In this document: positions 1-6,692 of the stretch, piece by piece
Layout of the letters: each line of letters opens with the position of its first letter
Position numbering within the stretch: position 1 is the first letter of the stretch
DNA from: Bacilli bacterium
GTDB lineage: Bacteria > Bacillota_I > Bacilli_A > RF39 > UBA660
Assembly: GCA_022793145.1 (NCBI GenBank)
Contig: JAAWCI010000060.1
Span: 1 to 8,835 of the forward strand
Reading direction: 5' to 3'
Length of the DNA stretch: 8,835 nucleotides
Notes under the pieces: model-generated
The model's database searches: none
What the model saw: only the letters and a program-made list of their open reading frames with translations
Told to the model about the DNA's origin: nothing
Program-made: the position numbers and the translations under genes

Positions 1-1755
1 TATTTTTCTAAGCCTACAATTGGGTTAAAAGAAAATAAATGTTTTGAAGTAATTTTAATTGCATCAGCTTTAGAAATTTTAATTGATACTTATATTCATT
101 TTATTTGTGCCCTCAATGATTTTAGTGTCATTGTTTCTAATTATTATTCTTTATTTAATATTTTAAATAAAATTTTGGTGCTTTTATTTATTATTATTTT
201 TTCTTCCTTATTATGTTATACATTGATTATCAGTTATGATAAAGTTAGAGAAAATCCAAGAAAAGTAGTAATAGGCTTAAACATAGTTTTCATTATATCT
301 TTTATTATTTTAATTTTTACAAAAATTACACTTGTTGAAGTAGGAAGTGTAACAAATGTGAAGGGAACCACTACAACTTTTGGATATATGATGGTAGCCA
401 TTATGCTAGTGATGTCATTAATTGTCGCTTTGAAGAATATAAAAAAAATGGATAAAAGATATTTTCCTATTTTCTTTATTATTGCTCTATTAGGAATATT
501 GTATTTAGTAACTATTGTATTACCTGGACTTATTATATATGATATTGTATTGATTTTGCTTTGTTATACAATGTATTTTACAATTGAAAATCCCGATTTG
601 CAAATGCTTAATGAATTTCGAAGTGCGAAAAAATATGCAGATGATTTGAATAATCAAAAGTCGGAATTTTTGTTTCAAATGACGAATGAAATCAAAGAAC
701 CAATAAGAACTATCAATAGAGTAACAAAACGAATGATGATGGAAAATGATATCACTATATTAAAACAAGATATTAATGAAATTAAATATTCATCTAGCAA
801 TTTGCTAGAATTAGTAAATAAAGTTTTAGATATTAATAGTCTAGAAACCAGAAAAGTAATGATAAGAGAAAGTGGGTATAATACTGCAAAATTATTCGCA
901 GAAATTAATGCTCAAACAAAATTGAAACTGAAAAGAAGCACTGTAGATTTTCGTTTCAAATATGATGATAGTACTCCAAAAGAACTATATGGAGATGTAT
1001 TACGACTTAAGCAAATTATTGTGACATTAATAGATAACGCTATTAAATATACCAAAGAAGGCTTTATAGAGTTAAGCGTTAATTTTGTAGTAAAATTTGA
1101 TATATGCAGATTAATTATTACAGTAGAAGATTCTGGGATTGGAATGATGCAAGAACAAATAGAGCATCTATTTGATAAAAAAGAAAATGAAATTGCTAAT
1201 ATTGAAGAAAAAAATTTGAATTTAAAGTCAATAAAAACATTACTAGATTTAATAGGCGGAACAATTATCACAAAAAGTGAAAAGAATCATGGAACTAAAT
1301 TTACACTTGTTTTGGATCAGAGAATAGTAAATCATAAGGAAAATAAAACCGCAGAATTGGCGAAAAAATTTGATGATTTACATGAAAAAAAAGTTAGGAT
1401 TTTGCTAGTAATTGATAATCCGAGTTTAGGAAATAAATTGAAACGATTGTCAAAGCACTATTCCATGGATATTATAACAGTATTTGGTGGGCAATCCTGT
1501 TTAGAAAAGATAAGAAATAAAGAAGTATTTGATTTAATTATTATAGAAGACGAGTTAAAAAAATTATCTAGTGAGGCTACTTTAGTCAAATTGAAACAAA
1601 TTGAAGGGGTTCAAACACCTGTAATTCTGCTCACTCATAAAGTAGGGATAATAGAAAAAGAAAACTATATAAAGCAAGGATTTACAGCAGTTCATGCACT
1701 TCCAATAACAAAAGATTTTATCAAAGAAATAAATAATTATGTAGTAAAAAAGTGA
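1..1755 (+). CDS. Membrane hybrid histidine kinase with degenerate catalytic residues (5'-truncated by window edge)
   Basis: The frame is open from base 1, so the gene begins outside the window; a TTG at 175 is internal, because the 58 codons before it continue the same membrane domain. Of 584 visible residues, roughly 1-197 hold about six hydrophobic segments. Next come a DHp-like region (about 210-275), a HATPase domain (about 300-440) and a receiver-like domain (about 463-584). The N box (Asp-Asn-Ala, Asn codon at 1036) and G1 box (Asp-Ser-Gly-Ile-Gly, 1129-1143) are intact. The DHp motif reads T-N-E-I-K-E-P, with Asn (codon 685) where the phosphorylated His belongs. The GLGL motif reads N-L-N-L (1213-1224). 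In the receiver, Glu (1546) replaces the phospho-Asp, Leu (1699) replaces the conserved Lys, and one acidic-pocket Asp is Ile (1411); Thr (1633) remains. The fold is clear, but phosphotransfer activity is doubtful, so I infer a signalling pseudokinase. It lies 9 bases before trpS and is probably co-transcribed with it. Confidence 0.85.
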   Translation, partial: YFSKPTIGLKENKCFEVILIASALEILIDTYIHFICALNDFSVIVSNYYSLFNILNKILVLLFIIIFSSLLCYTLIISYDKVRENPRKVVIGLNIVFIISFIILIFTKITLVEVGSVTNVKGTTTTFGYMMVAIMLVMSLIVALKNIKKMDKRYFPIFFIIALLGILYLVTIVLPGLIIYDIVLILLCYTMYFTIENPDLQMLNEFRSAKKYADDLNNQKSEFLFQMTNEIKEPIRTINRVTKRMMMENDITILKQDINEIKYSSSNLLELVNKVLDINSLETRKVMIRESGYNTAKLFAEINAQTKLKLKRSTVDFRFKYDDSTPKELYGDVLRLKQIIVTLIDNAIKYTKEGFIELSVNFVVKFDICRLIITVEDSGIGMMQEQIEHLFDKKENEIANIEEKNLNLKSIKTLLDLIGGTIITKSEKNHGTKFTLVLDQRIVNHKENKTAELAKKFDDLHEKKVRILLVIDNPSLGNKLKRLSKHYSMDIITVFGGQSCLEKIRNKEVFDLIIIEDELKKLSSEATLVKLKQIEGVQTPVILLTHKVGIIEKENYIKQGFTAVHALPITKDFIKEINNYVVKK

Positions 1756-1764
1756 GGGATACAT

Positions 1765-2784
1765 ATGGATAAAAAAAATATTTTAACAGGAATCAGGCCA
1801 ACAGGGAAATTGCATTTAGGGCATTACTTTGGTGCTGTTTGTAATTGGGTAAAGTTACAAGATGATTATTCTTCTTTTTTTGAAATTGCAGATGTACAAG
1901 CACTTACTGACAATTTTGACAATCCTGATAAAGTTAGATTGAATGTAAGGGAAGTAACAATTGATTTATTGTCTCTTGGAATTGATCCAAAGAAGTCAAC
2001 AATTTTTGTACAATCAACAATTCCAGAAATTGCTGAATTGACAGTCTATTATTCTAATTTGGTAACCATGGCAAGGCTATATCGAAATCCAACTGTGAAA
2101 ACAGAGATTAATCAAAAAAAAGCATTATTTGGAAATACAGGAGAAAGTGTAACCTATGGATTTGTTGGTTATCCAGTGAGTCAAGCAGCGGATATTACTG
2201 CTTTTGAAGGATCTTGTGTTCCAGTGGGTGAAGATCAATTACCTTTAATAGAACAAACAAGAGAAATTGTTCATAAATTTAATTCTATTTATGGTGAAAC
2301 TTTGATATTACCAGAACCATTACTTAGTGAAAATAGAAGAATAAAAGGTTTAGATGGTAATGAAAAAATGGGAAAAAGTTTAGGAAACGCTATTTATTTG
2401 GCAGACTCAAAAGAAGAAATAGAGAAAAAAATTATGGGTGCTGTAACTGATACGAATAAAATCCGAAAAGATGATCCTGCAAATCCAGATGTATGTATGG
2501 TTTTCTATTATCACAAATTACTTGGTAATTCTAATTTAGAAACAGTATGTGAAGAATGTAAAAGTGGGTGTCGTGGATGTGTAGCTTGTAAAAAAGAATT
2601 GGTAGAAGTGATGATGCACTTTTTAGATCCAATTAAAGAAAAACGTTATTATTATGAGAATCATCCAGAAGAAGTTGATAAAGTGCTTATTGAAGGTAGT
2701 AAATATGCAAGGACAATTGCAAAAAATACGATGAAAAAAGTGCGAAAAAATATGAAAATTGATTATTTTGAAGAGGAAATTTAG
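1765..2784 (+). CDS. trpS: Tryptophan--tRNA ligase (TrpRS), probable [4Fe-4S]-cluster type
   Basis: A cytoplasmic class I aminoacyl-tRNA synthetase that charges tRNA-Trp with tryptophan using ATP. The HIGH signature is H17-L-G-H20 after P-T-G-K, and the KMSKS loop is K201-M-G-K-S205. The phrase P-V-G-E-D-Q typical of TrpRS is present. The 339 residues match the usual bacterial length of about 330-340. The C-terminal part carries six cysteines: 244, 262, 265, 269, 272 and 275. C244-x20-C265-x6-C272-x2-C275 closely resembles the C-x22-C-x6-C-x2-C motif that binds a [4Fe-4S] cluster in Thermotoga maritima TrpRS, so cluster binding is inferred. The ATG at 1765 follows GAGGG (1754-1758), which overlaps the stop codon of the upstream kinase gene, suggesting translational coupling. 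There is no room for a T-box leader directly upstream, so any tryptophan control would have to act further upstream. Confidence 0.96.
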   Translation: MDKKNILTGIRPTGKLHLGHYFGAVCNWVKLQDDYSSFFEIADVQALTDNFDNPDKVRLNVREVTIDLLSLGIDPKKSTIFVQSTIPEIAELTVYYSNLVTMARLYRNPTVKTEINQKKALFGNTGESVTYGFVGYPVSQAADITAFEGSCVPVGEDQLPLIEQTREIVHKFNSIYGETLILPEPLLSENRRIKGLDGNEKMGKSLGNAIYLADSKEEIEKKIMGAVTDTNKIRKDDPANPDVCMVFYYHKLLGNSNLETVCEECKSGCRGCVACKKELVEVMMHFLDPIKEKRYYYENHPEEVDKVLIEGSKYARTIAKNTMKKVRKNMKIDYFEEEI

Positions 2785-2799
2785 TTTTCCTCTATTTTT
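2772..2799 (+). terminator. Putative intrinsic terminator after trpS
   Basis: An 8-bp perfect stem, AGAGGAAA (2772-2779) with TTTCCTCT (2786-2793), closes a 6-base loop and is followed by ATTTTT. The trpS stop codon (2782-2784) lies inside the loop. The stem has only three G-C pairs and the U-tract is short and interrupted, so termination may be partial, with some read-through into the helicase gene. Confidence 0.5.
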
Positions 2800-2866
2800 G
2801 TGGAAAAAAGGAGTATATTTTGTCGAATTGTGTGGGAAACTTTAAATCATATCTTGTATCATCTAT

Positions 2867-2874
2867 TGGAGGGA
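2867..2874 (+). promoter_or_regulatory. Ribosome binding site that sets the helicase start at 2880
   Basis: The motif TGGAGGGA lies 5 bases before ATG 2880. A competing in-frame TTG at 2820 has AGGAG (2809-2813) six bases before it. The ATG is preferred because it is the stronger start codon and because the 20 extra residues from TTG look unlike the N terminus of UvrD-type helicases. Confidence 0.6.
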
Positions 2875-2879
2875 TTTTT

Positions 2880-4346
2880 ATGAAAGATTATTTAGACCAC
2901 ATATTTGATAAAGTAGATTCTACTATTAAGTTAGATGAAGAGCAAAAGAAAGTGATTGTAACAGAGGGAGATTTGCAAGTGATAGCAGGAGCAGGGAGTG
3001 GGAAAACAACAACCATGGTAGCAAAAGTAAAATATTTGATTGATATAAAAGAAGTGGATCCAAGTAAAATCTTACTAATTTCTTATACGAATAAAGCAAC
3101 AGAAGAATTGAAATCTAGAATTCAAGATGATTTTAAGTTGCCAATTTCTATTTTTACATTTCATAAACTAGGACTTGAGTTAATCAAACAAGTTAAAAGT
3201 GTTGATATCAAAACGAATTCTTTGGATATCATAGAAAAGTTGATTCAAAATCAAAAGAAAAAAAGAAAGTTTAGGTTTTTAATTTATACGAAAAAATATC
3301 GAAAGAAGAAAGATTTTTCAAAACTAATATTATTCAGTGATACATTTATTAAAAACTATAAATTAAAAGGAGAACCGTCTATTTTTAAAATGAAAATGCC
3401 AAAATTTTGGAAGCAATTTTTTTCAGATTTAATATGTGAATATCGTAATTATATGAAAGAAAATGAGTGGATAGATTTTGAAGATATGATTTTGGAGGCA
3501 ACAAAATTAATTCAAAGTAAAAAGCTGATATTTCCTTATCAATATGTGATTGTAGATGAATATCAAGATATATCAAGAGATCGATTTTTTTTATTGTATG
3601 CAATTAAAAAACAATATCATTCTAATATCATTGCAGTAGGAGATGATTGGCAATCGATATTTGGGTTTTCTGGTTCTGAATTGACTCTTTTTACACATTT
3701 TAAAACTTTTTTTCCACAAGCAGAAATATTAAAAATTACAAGTACTTATCGGAATAGTCAAGAATTAATTGAAATTGCTGGAAATTTTGTTATGAAAAAT
3801 GAATTTCAAATAAAAAAGCAATTAGTTTCAAGTAAACATGTGGAAAAACCGATTCAAATATATTCTTATCAAAATAATTCTTGTGGATTATTAAAAAAAA
3901 TTTTAGAAAAAATTTCTAAATTACGTGATTTCTCTACTGTTTTTTTACTAGGACGTTATCATCATGATTTTAATATAGCAGATTATCCATTTTTGAATGA
4001 TCAAAATGGTAAAATAGGATCCCCATATACAAATTTAAATATTCAGTTTTTAACGGTACATAGTGCCAAGGGATTGGGAGCAGATGAAGTAATTTTACTC
4101 CATTGTAGTAATCATATTTATGGATTTCCAACAAAAAAGAAAACAGATTCCATTTTAAAAAATGTAGAGACGGTGGATGAATCTTATCCATATGCAGAAG
4201 AAAGGAGACTTTTTTATGTAGCGCTTACAAGAACGAAAAATCATGTTTTCATTTTATATCCCAAAAGGTATCCATCTATATTTTTGAAAGAAATAAGTTC
4301 AACATATAAACGATTCTGCAATCAGAAGGAAGATCATAGTTTGTGA
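2880..4346 (+). CDS. Superfamily 1A DNA helicase, UvrD/Rep group, helicase IV-like, compact
   Basis: An ATP-driven 3'-5' DNA helicase or translocase by family, acting in repair or replication restart. From ATG 2880 it has 488 residues and a full set of SF1A motifs in order: Q motif (L-D-E-E-Q22), Walker A A36-G-A-G-S-G-K-T43, motif Ia (S-Y-T-N-K-A), T-F-H-K, motif II D226-E-Y-Q-D, motif III G254-D-D-W-Q-S-I260, motif IV T-Y-R291-N, motif V V-H394-S-A-K-G-L, and motif VI V-A-L-T-R451-T. The G-D-D-W-Q-S-I phrase is typical of helicase IV (HelD) rather than UvrD or PcrA. Only about 100 residues separate motifs IV and V, against roughly 270 in UvrD, so the 2B subdomain is absent or minimal. Residues about 120-165 are unusually Lys-rich. 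A TTG start at 2820 would add 20 residues. No partner gene that would define its pathway is visible. Confidence 0.88.
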   Translation: MKDYLDHIFDKVDSTIKLDEEQKKVIVTEGDLQVIAGAGSGKTTTMVAKVKYLIDIKEVDPSKILLISYTNKATEELKSRIQDDFKLPISIFTFHKLGLELIKQVKSVDIKTNSLDIIEKLIQNQKKKRKFRFLIYTKKYRKKKDFSKLILFSDTFIKNYKLKGEPSIFKMKMPKFWKQFFSDLICEYRNYMKENEWIDFEDMILEATKLIQSKKLIFPYQYVIVDEYQDISRDRFFLLYAIKKQYHSNIIAVGDDWQSIFGFSGSELTLFTHFKTFFPQAEILKITSTYRNSQELIEIAGNFVMKNEFQIKKQLVSSKHVEKPIQIYSYQNNSCGLLKKILEKISKLRDFSTVFLLGRYHHDFNIADYPFLNDQNGKIGSPYTNLNIQFLTVHSAKGLGADEVILLHCSNHIYGFPTKKKTDSILKNVETVDESYPYAEERRLFYVALTRTKNHVFILYPKRYPSIFLKEISSTYKRFCNQKEDHSL

Positions 4347-4369
4347 ATAAGACCATTTAGCCTTATTTT
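4346..4369 (+). terminator. Weak possible terminator after the helicase gene
   Basis: AATAAG (4346-4351) pairs with CTTATT (4362-4367) around a 10-base loop, and only two T residues follow the stem before an A. It has one G-C pair. It is reported because a boundary is expected before the separate promoter at 4386, but the structure is poor. Confidence 0.25.
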
Positions 4370-4385
4370 ATAGATGCATATTTTC

Positions 4386-4414
4386 TTGACTTTTCGAATA
4401 GCATATGATAATAT
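4386..4414 (+). promoter_or_regulatory. Sigma-A-type promoter of the zinc-efflux operon
   Basis: The -35 box is TTGACT (4386-4391, five of six consensus bases). It is followed after 17 bases by TAATAT (4409-4414, four of six) as the -10 box. GATAAT at 4407-4412 is an alternative with a short 15-base spacer. Transcription would start near 4420, inside the inverted repeat described as the operator, so a bound repressor would occlude RNA polymerase. This is the only promoter in the window with a good -35 box. Confidence 0.75.
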
Positions 4415-4438
4415 GAATATATGAGCAAATATTCATAT
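4403..4438 (+). promoter_or_regulatory. ArsR/SmtB-type operator with repeated ATATGA half-sites
   Basis: Three direct copies of ATATGA start at 4403, 4411 and 4419, exactly 8 bases apart. An inverted copy, TCATAT, lies at 4433-4438. The outer pair makes a perfect 10-bp inverted repeat: ATATGAATAT (4411-4420) and ATATTCATAT (4429-4438), with an 8-base spacer. The inner core TGAGCAAATATTCA (4422-4435) resembles the TGAA(N6)TTCA core of SmtB/CzrA-family operators. The site overlaps the -10 box and the predicted transcription start. Binding by the downstream repressor is inferred from this position and from the family pattern. Confidence 0.75.
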
Positions 4439-4449
4439 GAGGAGGGCGT

Positions 4450-4752
4450 ATGACAACCATAAATAAAACATTGTTTTTAGAATTAAGTCAGTTTTATAGA
4501 ATTATAGGAGATGAAACAAGACTTCGTATATTACATTTATTAGAAATAAAAGAATTAAATGTAAGTGAAATAGCTGAGCAGTTAGAAATGACGAATTCAG
4601 CGATTTCTCATCAATTACAAGTGCTTAGATATCATGATCTGGTTAAATCTAGGAGAGAGGGAAAGGAAATTTATTATTCTCTAAAAGATGAGCATATTAT
4701 GATTATAGTAAAATATGGAATGGAACATATATTAGAAAGGAAAAATTCATGA
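4450..4752 (+). CDS. ArsR/SmtB-family metal-sensing repressor, alpha5 (zinc) type
   Basis: A 100-residue winged-helix repressor, the usual size for the family. The family phrases G-D-E-T-R-L-R-I-L (20-28), S-A-I-S-H-Q-L-Q-V-L (50-59) and V-K-S-R-R-E-G-K-E-I-Y-Y-S-L (65-78) mark the recognition helix and wing. The C-terminal helix carries D80-x-H82-x10-H93-x2-E96, which has exactly the spacing of the alpha5 zinc site of SmtB (D104, H106, H117, E120). The helix that holds E-L-C-V-C-D in CadC reads E-L-N-V-S-E here, and the protein has no cysteine at all, so Cd/Pb sensing by thiolates is excluded. It should therefore sense Zn(II), or perhaps Co(II), and release its operator when loaded. ATG 4450 follows GGAGGG (4441-4446). 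Its stop codon overlaps the start of the ATPase gene. Confidence 0.93.
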   Translation: MTTINKTLFLELSQFYRIIGDETRLRILHLLEIKELNVSEIAEQLEMTNSAISHQLQVLRYHDLVKSRREGKEIYYSLKDEHIMIIVKYGMEHILERKNS

Positions 4753-6581
4753 AAAAGATAAATTTTGAGGAGTATAAAATTATTGTTTCAATTTTTTTAT
4801 TTATCATTGGGTTACTGATTCATCAAATATTGTGGCTATCAAATATATTTTTATTTATAAGTTATTTCATAATTGGTTATGAGGTGATTATTAATTCTTT
4901 TAAAAATATTTTAAAAGGGGAATTATTCGATGAAAGTTTTTTAATGACACTAGCAACAATCGCCGCCTTTTTTATAGGGGAGATAATAGAAGCTGTGACT
5001 GTTATGATACTATTTCAAATAGGGGAATATTTACAAGAAAAAGCGATTTCAAAATCTAAAAATTCTATTTCTAAATTGATGGAATTAAAGTGTGATTCAG
5101 CGCTCCTTCGAACAAAAAATGGGGACTGTTCTGTACCTTTAGAGAATGTAAAAATAGATGATATGATGATTGTGAAGCCAGGTGAAAAAATTCCCTTGGA
5201 CGGTGTTGTTGTAGAAGGAAATTCTTTATTAGATACAAAAGCACTTACGGGGGAATCCGTTCCTATAGAAGTGAAGAGGGATTATTCTGTATTAAGTGGT
5301 TCTATTAATCTTGAAGGGACTTTAGTAATTCAAGTAAAAAAGGAAATGAAAGAGTCAACAGTAACCAAAATTCTAGAGTTGATTGAAACGGTAGCAGATA
5401 AAAAAACGAAGACAGAACAGTTTATAACAAGATTTTCTAAAATTTATACACCAATTGTTGTGATTTTAGCTTTTTTGATTGCAATTATACCAAGTTTGAT
5501 CACACATGAAGCAAGTACATGGATTTATAGAGCGATTATTTTTTTAGTGTTATCTTGTCCATGTGCTCTTGTGATTTCAATTCCTTTGGGCTTCTTTTAT
5601 GGAATTGGAGAATGCTCCAAAGTTGGAGTTTTGGTAAAAGGAAGTGCAGAGCTAGAAACATTGGGCAAACTGAAATCGGTTGCTTTTGATAAAACAGGGA
5701 CGCTGACAGAAGGTGTATTTAAAGTTACTAAGATTGAAACTGAACTAGATCAGCAAGTTTTTATTAATTATCTTGCTTCAATAGAACAGTATTCCAATCA
5801 TCCGATTGCACGATCTATTTTAGAGTTAGATCATACATTATTTGCAATTGAGGATCAAAAGGAATATGCTGGTAAAGGTATAGTTGGGTTTTTGGATGGA
5901 AAAGAAATTATGGTAGGAAACAACAAGCTTTTTTTAGAAAATAAGATAGAGATTCCGAAGGTAGATTCTATAGGAACTGTGTTATTTATGTCTCTTGATA
6001 AAAAATATATTGGGCATATTATAATTTCTGATGTTATAAAAAAAGATGCCAAAGAAAGTATTCAATTGCTAAAAAAGTTGGGGGTTTCTTATTTAGCAAT
6101 CGTTTCAGGAGATCAACAAAAAATAGTTTCATCAGTTCGCAAAATTTTAGAACTAAATGAGGAGTATGCAGAATTGCTTCCAACAGAAAAAGTAAAAATT
6201 GTAGAAGAATTAATAGCGAAACAAAAAGGCCCATTTGGATTTGTTGGTGATGGGATGAATGATGCTCCCGTTTTAGCGCTTACAGATTTAGGAATTTCCA
6301 TGGGAGGAATAGGAAGTGACGCTGCAATTGAGGCAAGTGATATTGTGGTCATGAATGATGATTTAAAAACGATTCCATTATCGATAGCAATAGCAAGAAA
6401 ATCTCTTCAAATTATAAAGTTTAATATTGTTATGGCGATAGTTGTGAAGTTGTTGGTTTTGTTGTTTGGAGTTTTGGGAATCTCTTCTATTTGGTTTGCT
6501 ATATTTGCAGATGTTGGTGTAACAATATTAGCAATATTAAATTCATTTCGAATTTCTAAAAGCAAAACAAGTATCATTTAA
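4749..6581 (+). CDS. Zinc-type P1B-2 heavy-metal exporting ATPase without N-terminal metal-binding domain
   Basis: An inner-membrane pump that exports Zn(II), and probably Cd(II)/Pb(II), using ATP. In order: about four membrane segments (13-110), the actuator T167-G-E-S170, a membrane helix with the transport motif C270-P-C272, the phosphorylated Asp in D314-K-T-G-T, the nucleotide-binding H351-P352, the hinge G500-D-G-M-N-D505, and two final membrane helices. Those helices hold K567 and D588, spaced as in E. coli ZntA (K693, D714), which marks the Zn(II) subgroup rather than Cu(I). The 610 residues are short for ZntA/CadA (about 730), because there is no N-terminal HMA domain and no Cys- or His-rich tail. 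It overlaps the repressor gene by ATGA (4749-4752), so the two are translationally coupled. AGAAAGG before the ATG is its binding site. Related to zntA/cadA. Confidence 0.94.
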   Translation: MKKINFEEYKIIVSIFLFIIGLLIHQILWLSNIFLFISYFIIGYEVIINSFKNILKGELFDESFLMTLATIAAFFIGEIIEAVTVMILFQIGEYLQEKAISKSKNSISKLMELKCDSALLRTKNGDCSVPLENVKIDDMMIVKPGEKIPLDGVVVEGNSLLDTKALTGESVPIEVKRDYSVLSGSINLEGTLVIQVKKEMKESTVTKILELIETVADKKTKTEQFITRFSKIYTPIVVILAFLIAIIPSLITHEASTWIYRAIIFLVLSCPCALVISIPLGFFYGIGECSKVGVLVKGSAELETLGKLKSVAFDKTGTLTEGVFKVTKIETELDQQVFINYLASIEQYSNHPIARSILELDHTLFAIEDQKEYAGKGIVGFLDGKEIMVGNNKLFLENKIEIPKVDSIGTVLFMSLDKKYIGHIIISDVIKKDAKESIQLLKKLGVSYLAIVSGDQQKIVSSVRKILELNEEYAELLPTEKVKIVEELIAKQKGPFGFVGDGMNDAPVLALTDLGISMGGIGSDAAIEASDIVVMNDDLKTIPLSIAIARKSLQIIKFNIVMAIVVKLLVLLFGVLGISSIWFAIFADVGVTILAILNSFRISKSKTSII

Positions 6582-6641
6582 TACTTTATTTTTCAAAGTG
6601 GAAATAAAATATATATTTTCTATTAACTAAGAACTTAAAAG

Positions 6642-6669
6642 AAATAAGAATATATATCTTATTTTTTTT
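6642..6669 (+). terminator. Intrinsic terminator of the zinc-efflux operon
   Basis: AAATAAGA (6642-6649) and TCTTATTT (6657-6664) form a perfect 8-bp stem around a 7-base loop, and five more T residues follow (6665-6669). The stem has one G-C pair, so stability is modest. A second hairpin just after the ATPase stop (6585-6591 with 6602-6608) has no T-tract. No convincing promoter lies between this terminator and the popT ribosome binding site, so popT may depend on read-through or on a weak promoter such as the TATATT at 6612. Confidence 0.55.
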
Positions 6670-6692
6670 ATACACTGTAGTGAGGGATATAT

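Noticed and set aside
912..1271. Open frame on the minus strand inside the kinase gene
   Set aside because: It lies opposite a clearly conserved HATPase coding region, has no recognisable motif, and is an AT-rich shadow frame. The same applies to other minus-strand frames inside the helicase, ATPase and pgeF genes.
1765..1830. T-box or trp attenuator upstream of trpS
   Set aside because: Coding sequence of the kinase runs to 10 bases before trpS, leaving no space for a leader.
2821..2827. TGTCGAA, identical to the core Spo0A box
   Set aside because: A 7-base match is expected by chance at this frequency, and no other sporulation signal or gene is in the window.
2820..2879. Helicase starting at TTG 2820 with 20 extra residues
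   Set aside because: The extra residues do not resemble the family, and ATG 2880 has a better ribosome binding site, although AGGAG before the TTG keeps it possible.
6668..6676. TATACACT as the popT -10 box
   Set aside because: There is no TG extension or -35 box, and transcription would begin at the ribosome binding site.
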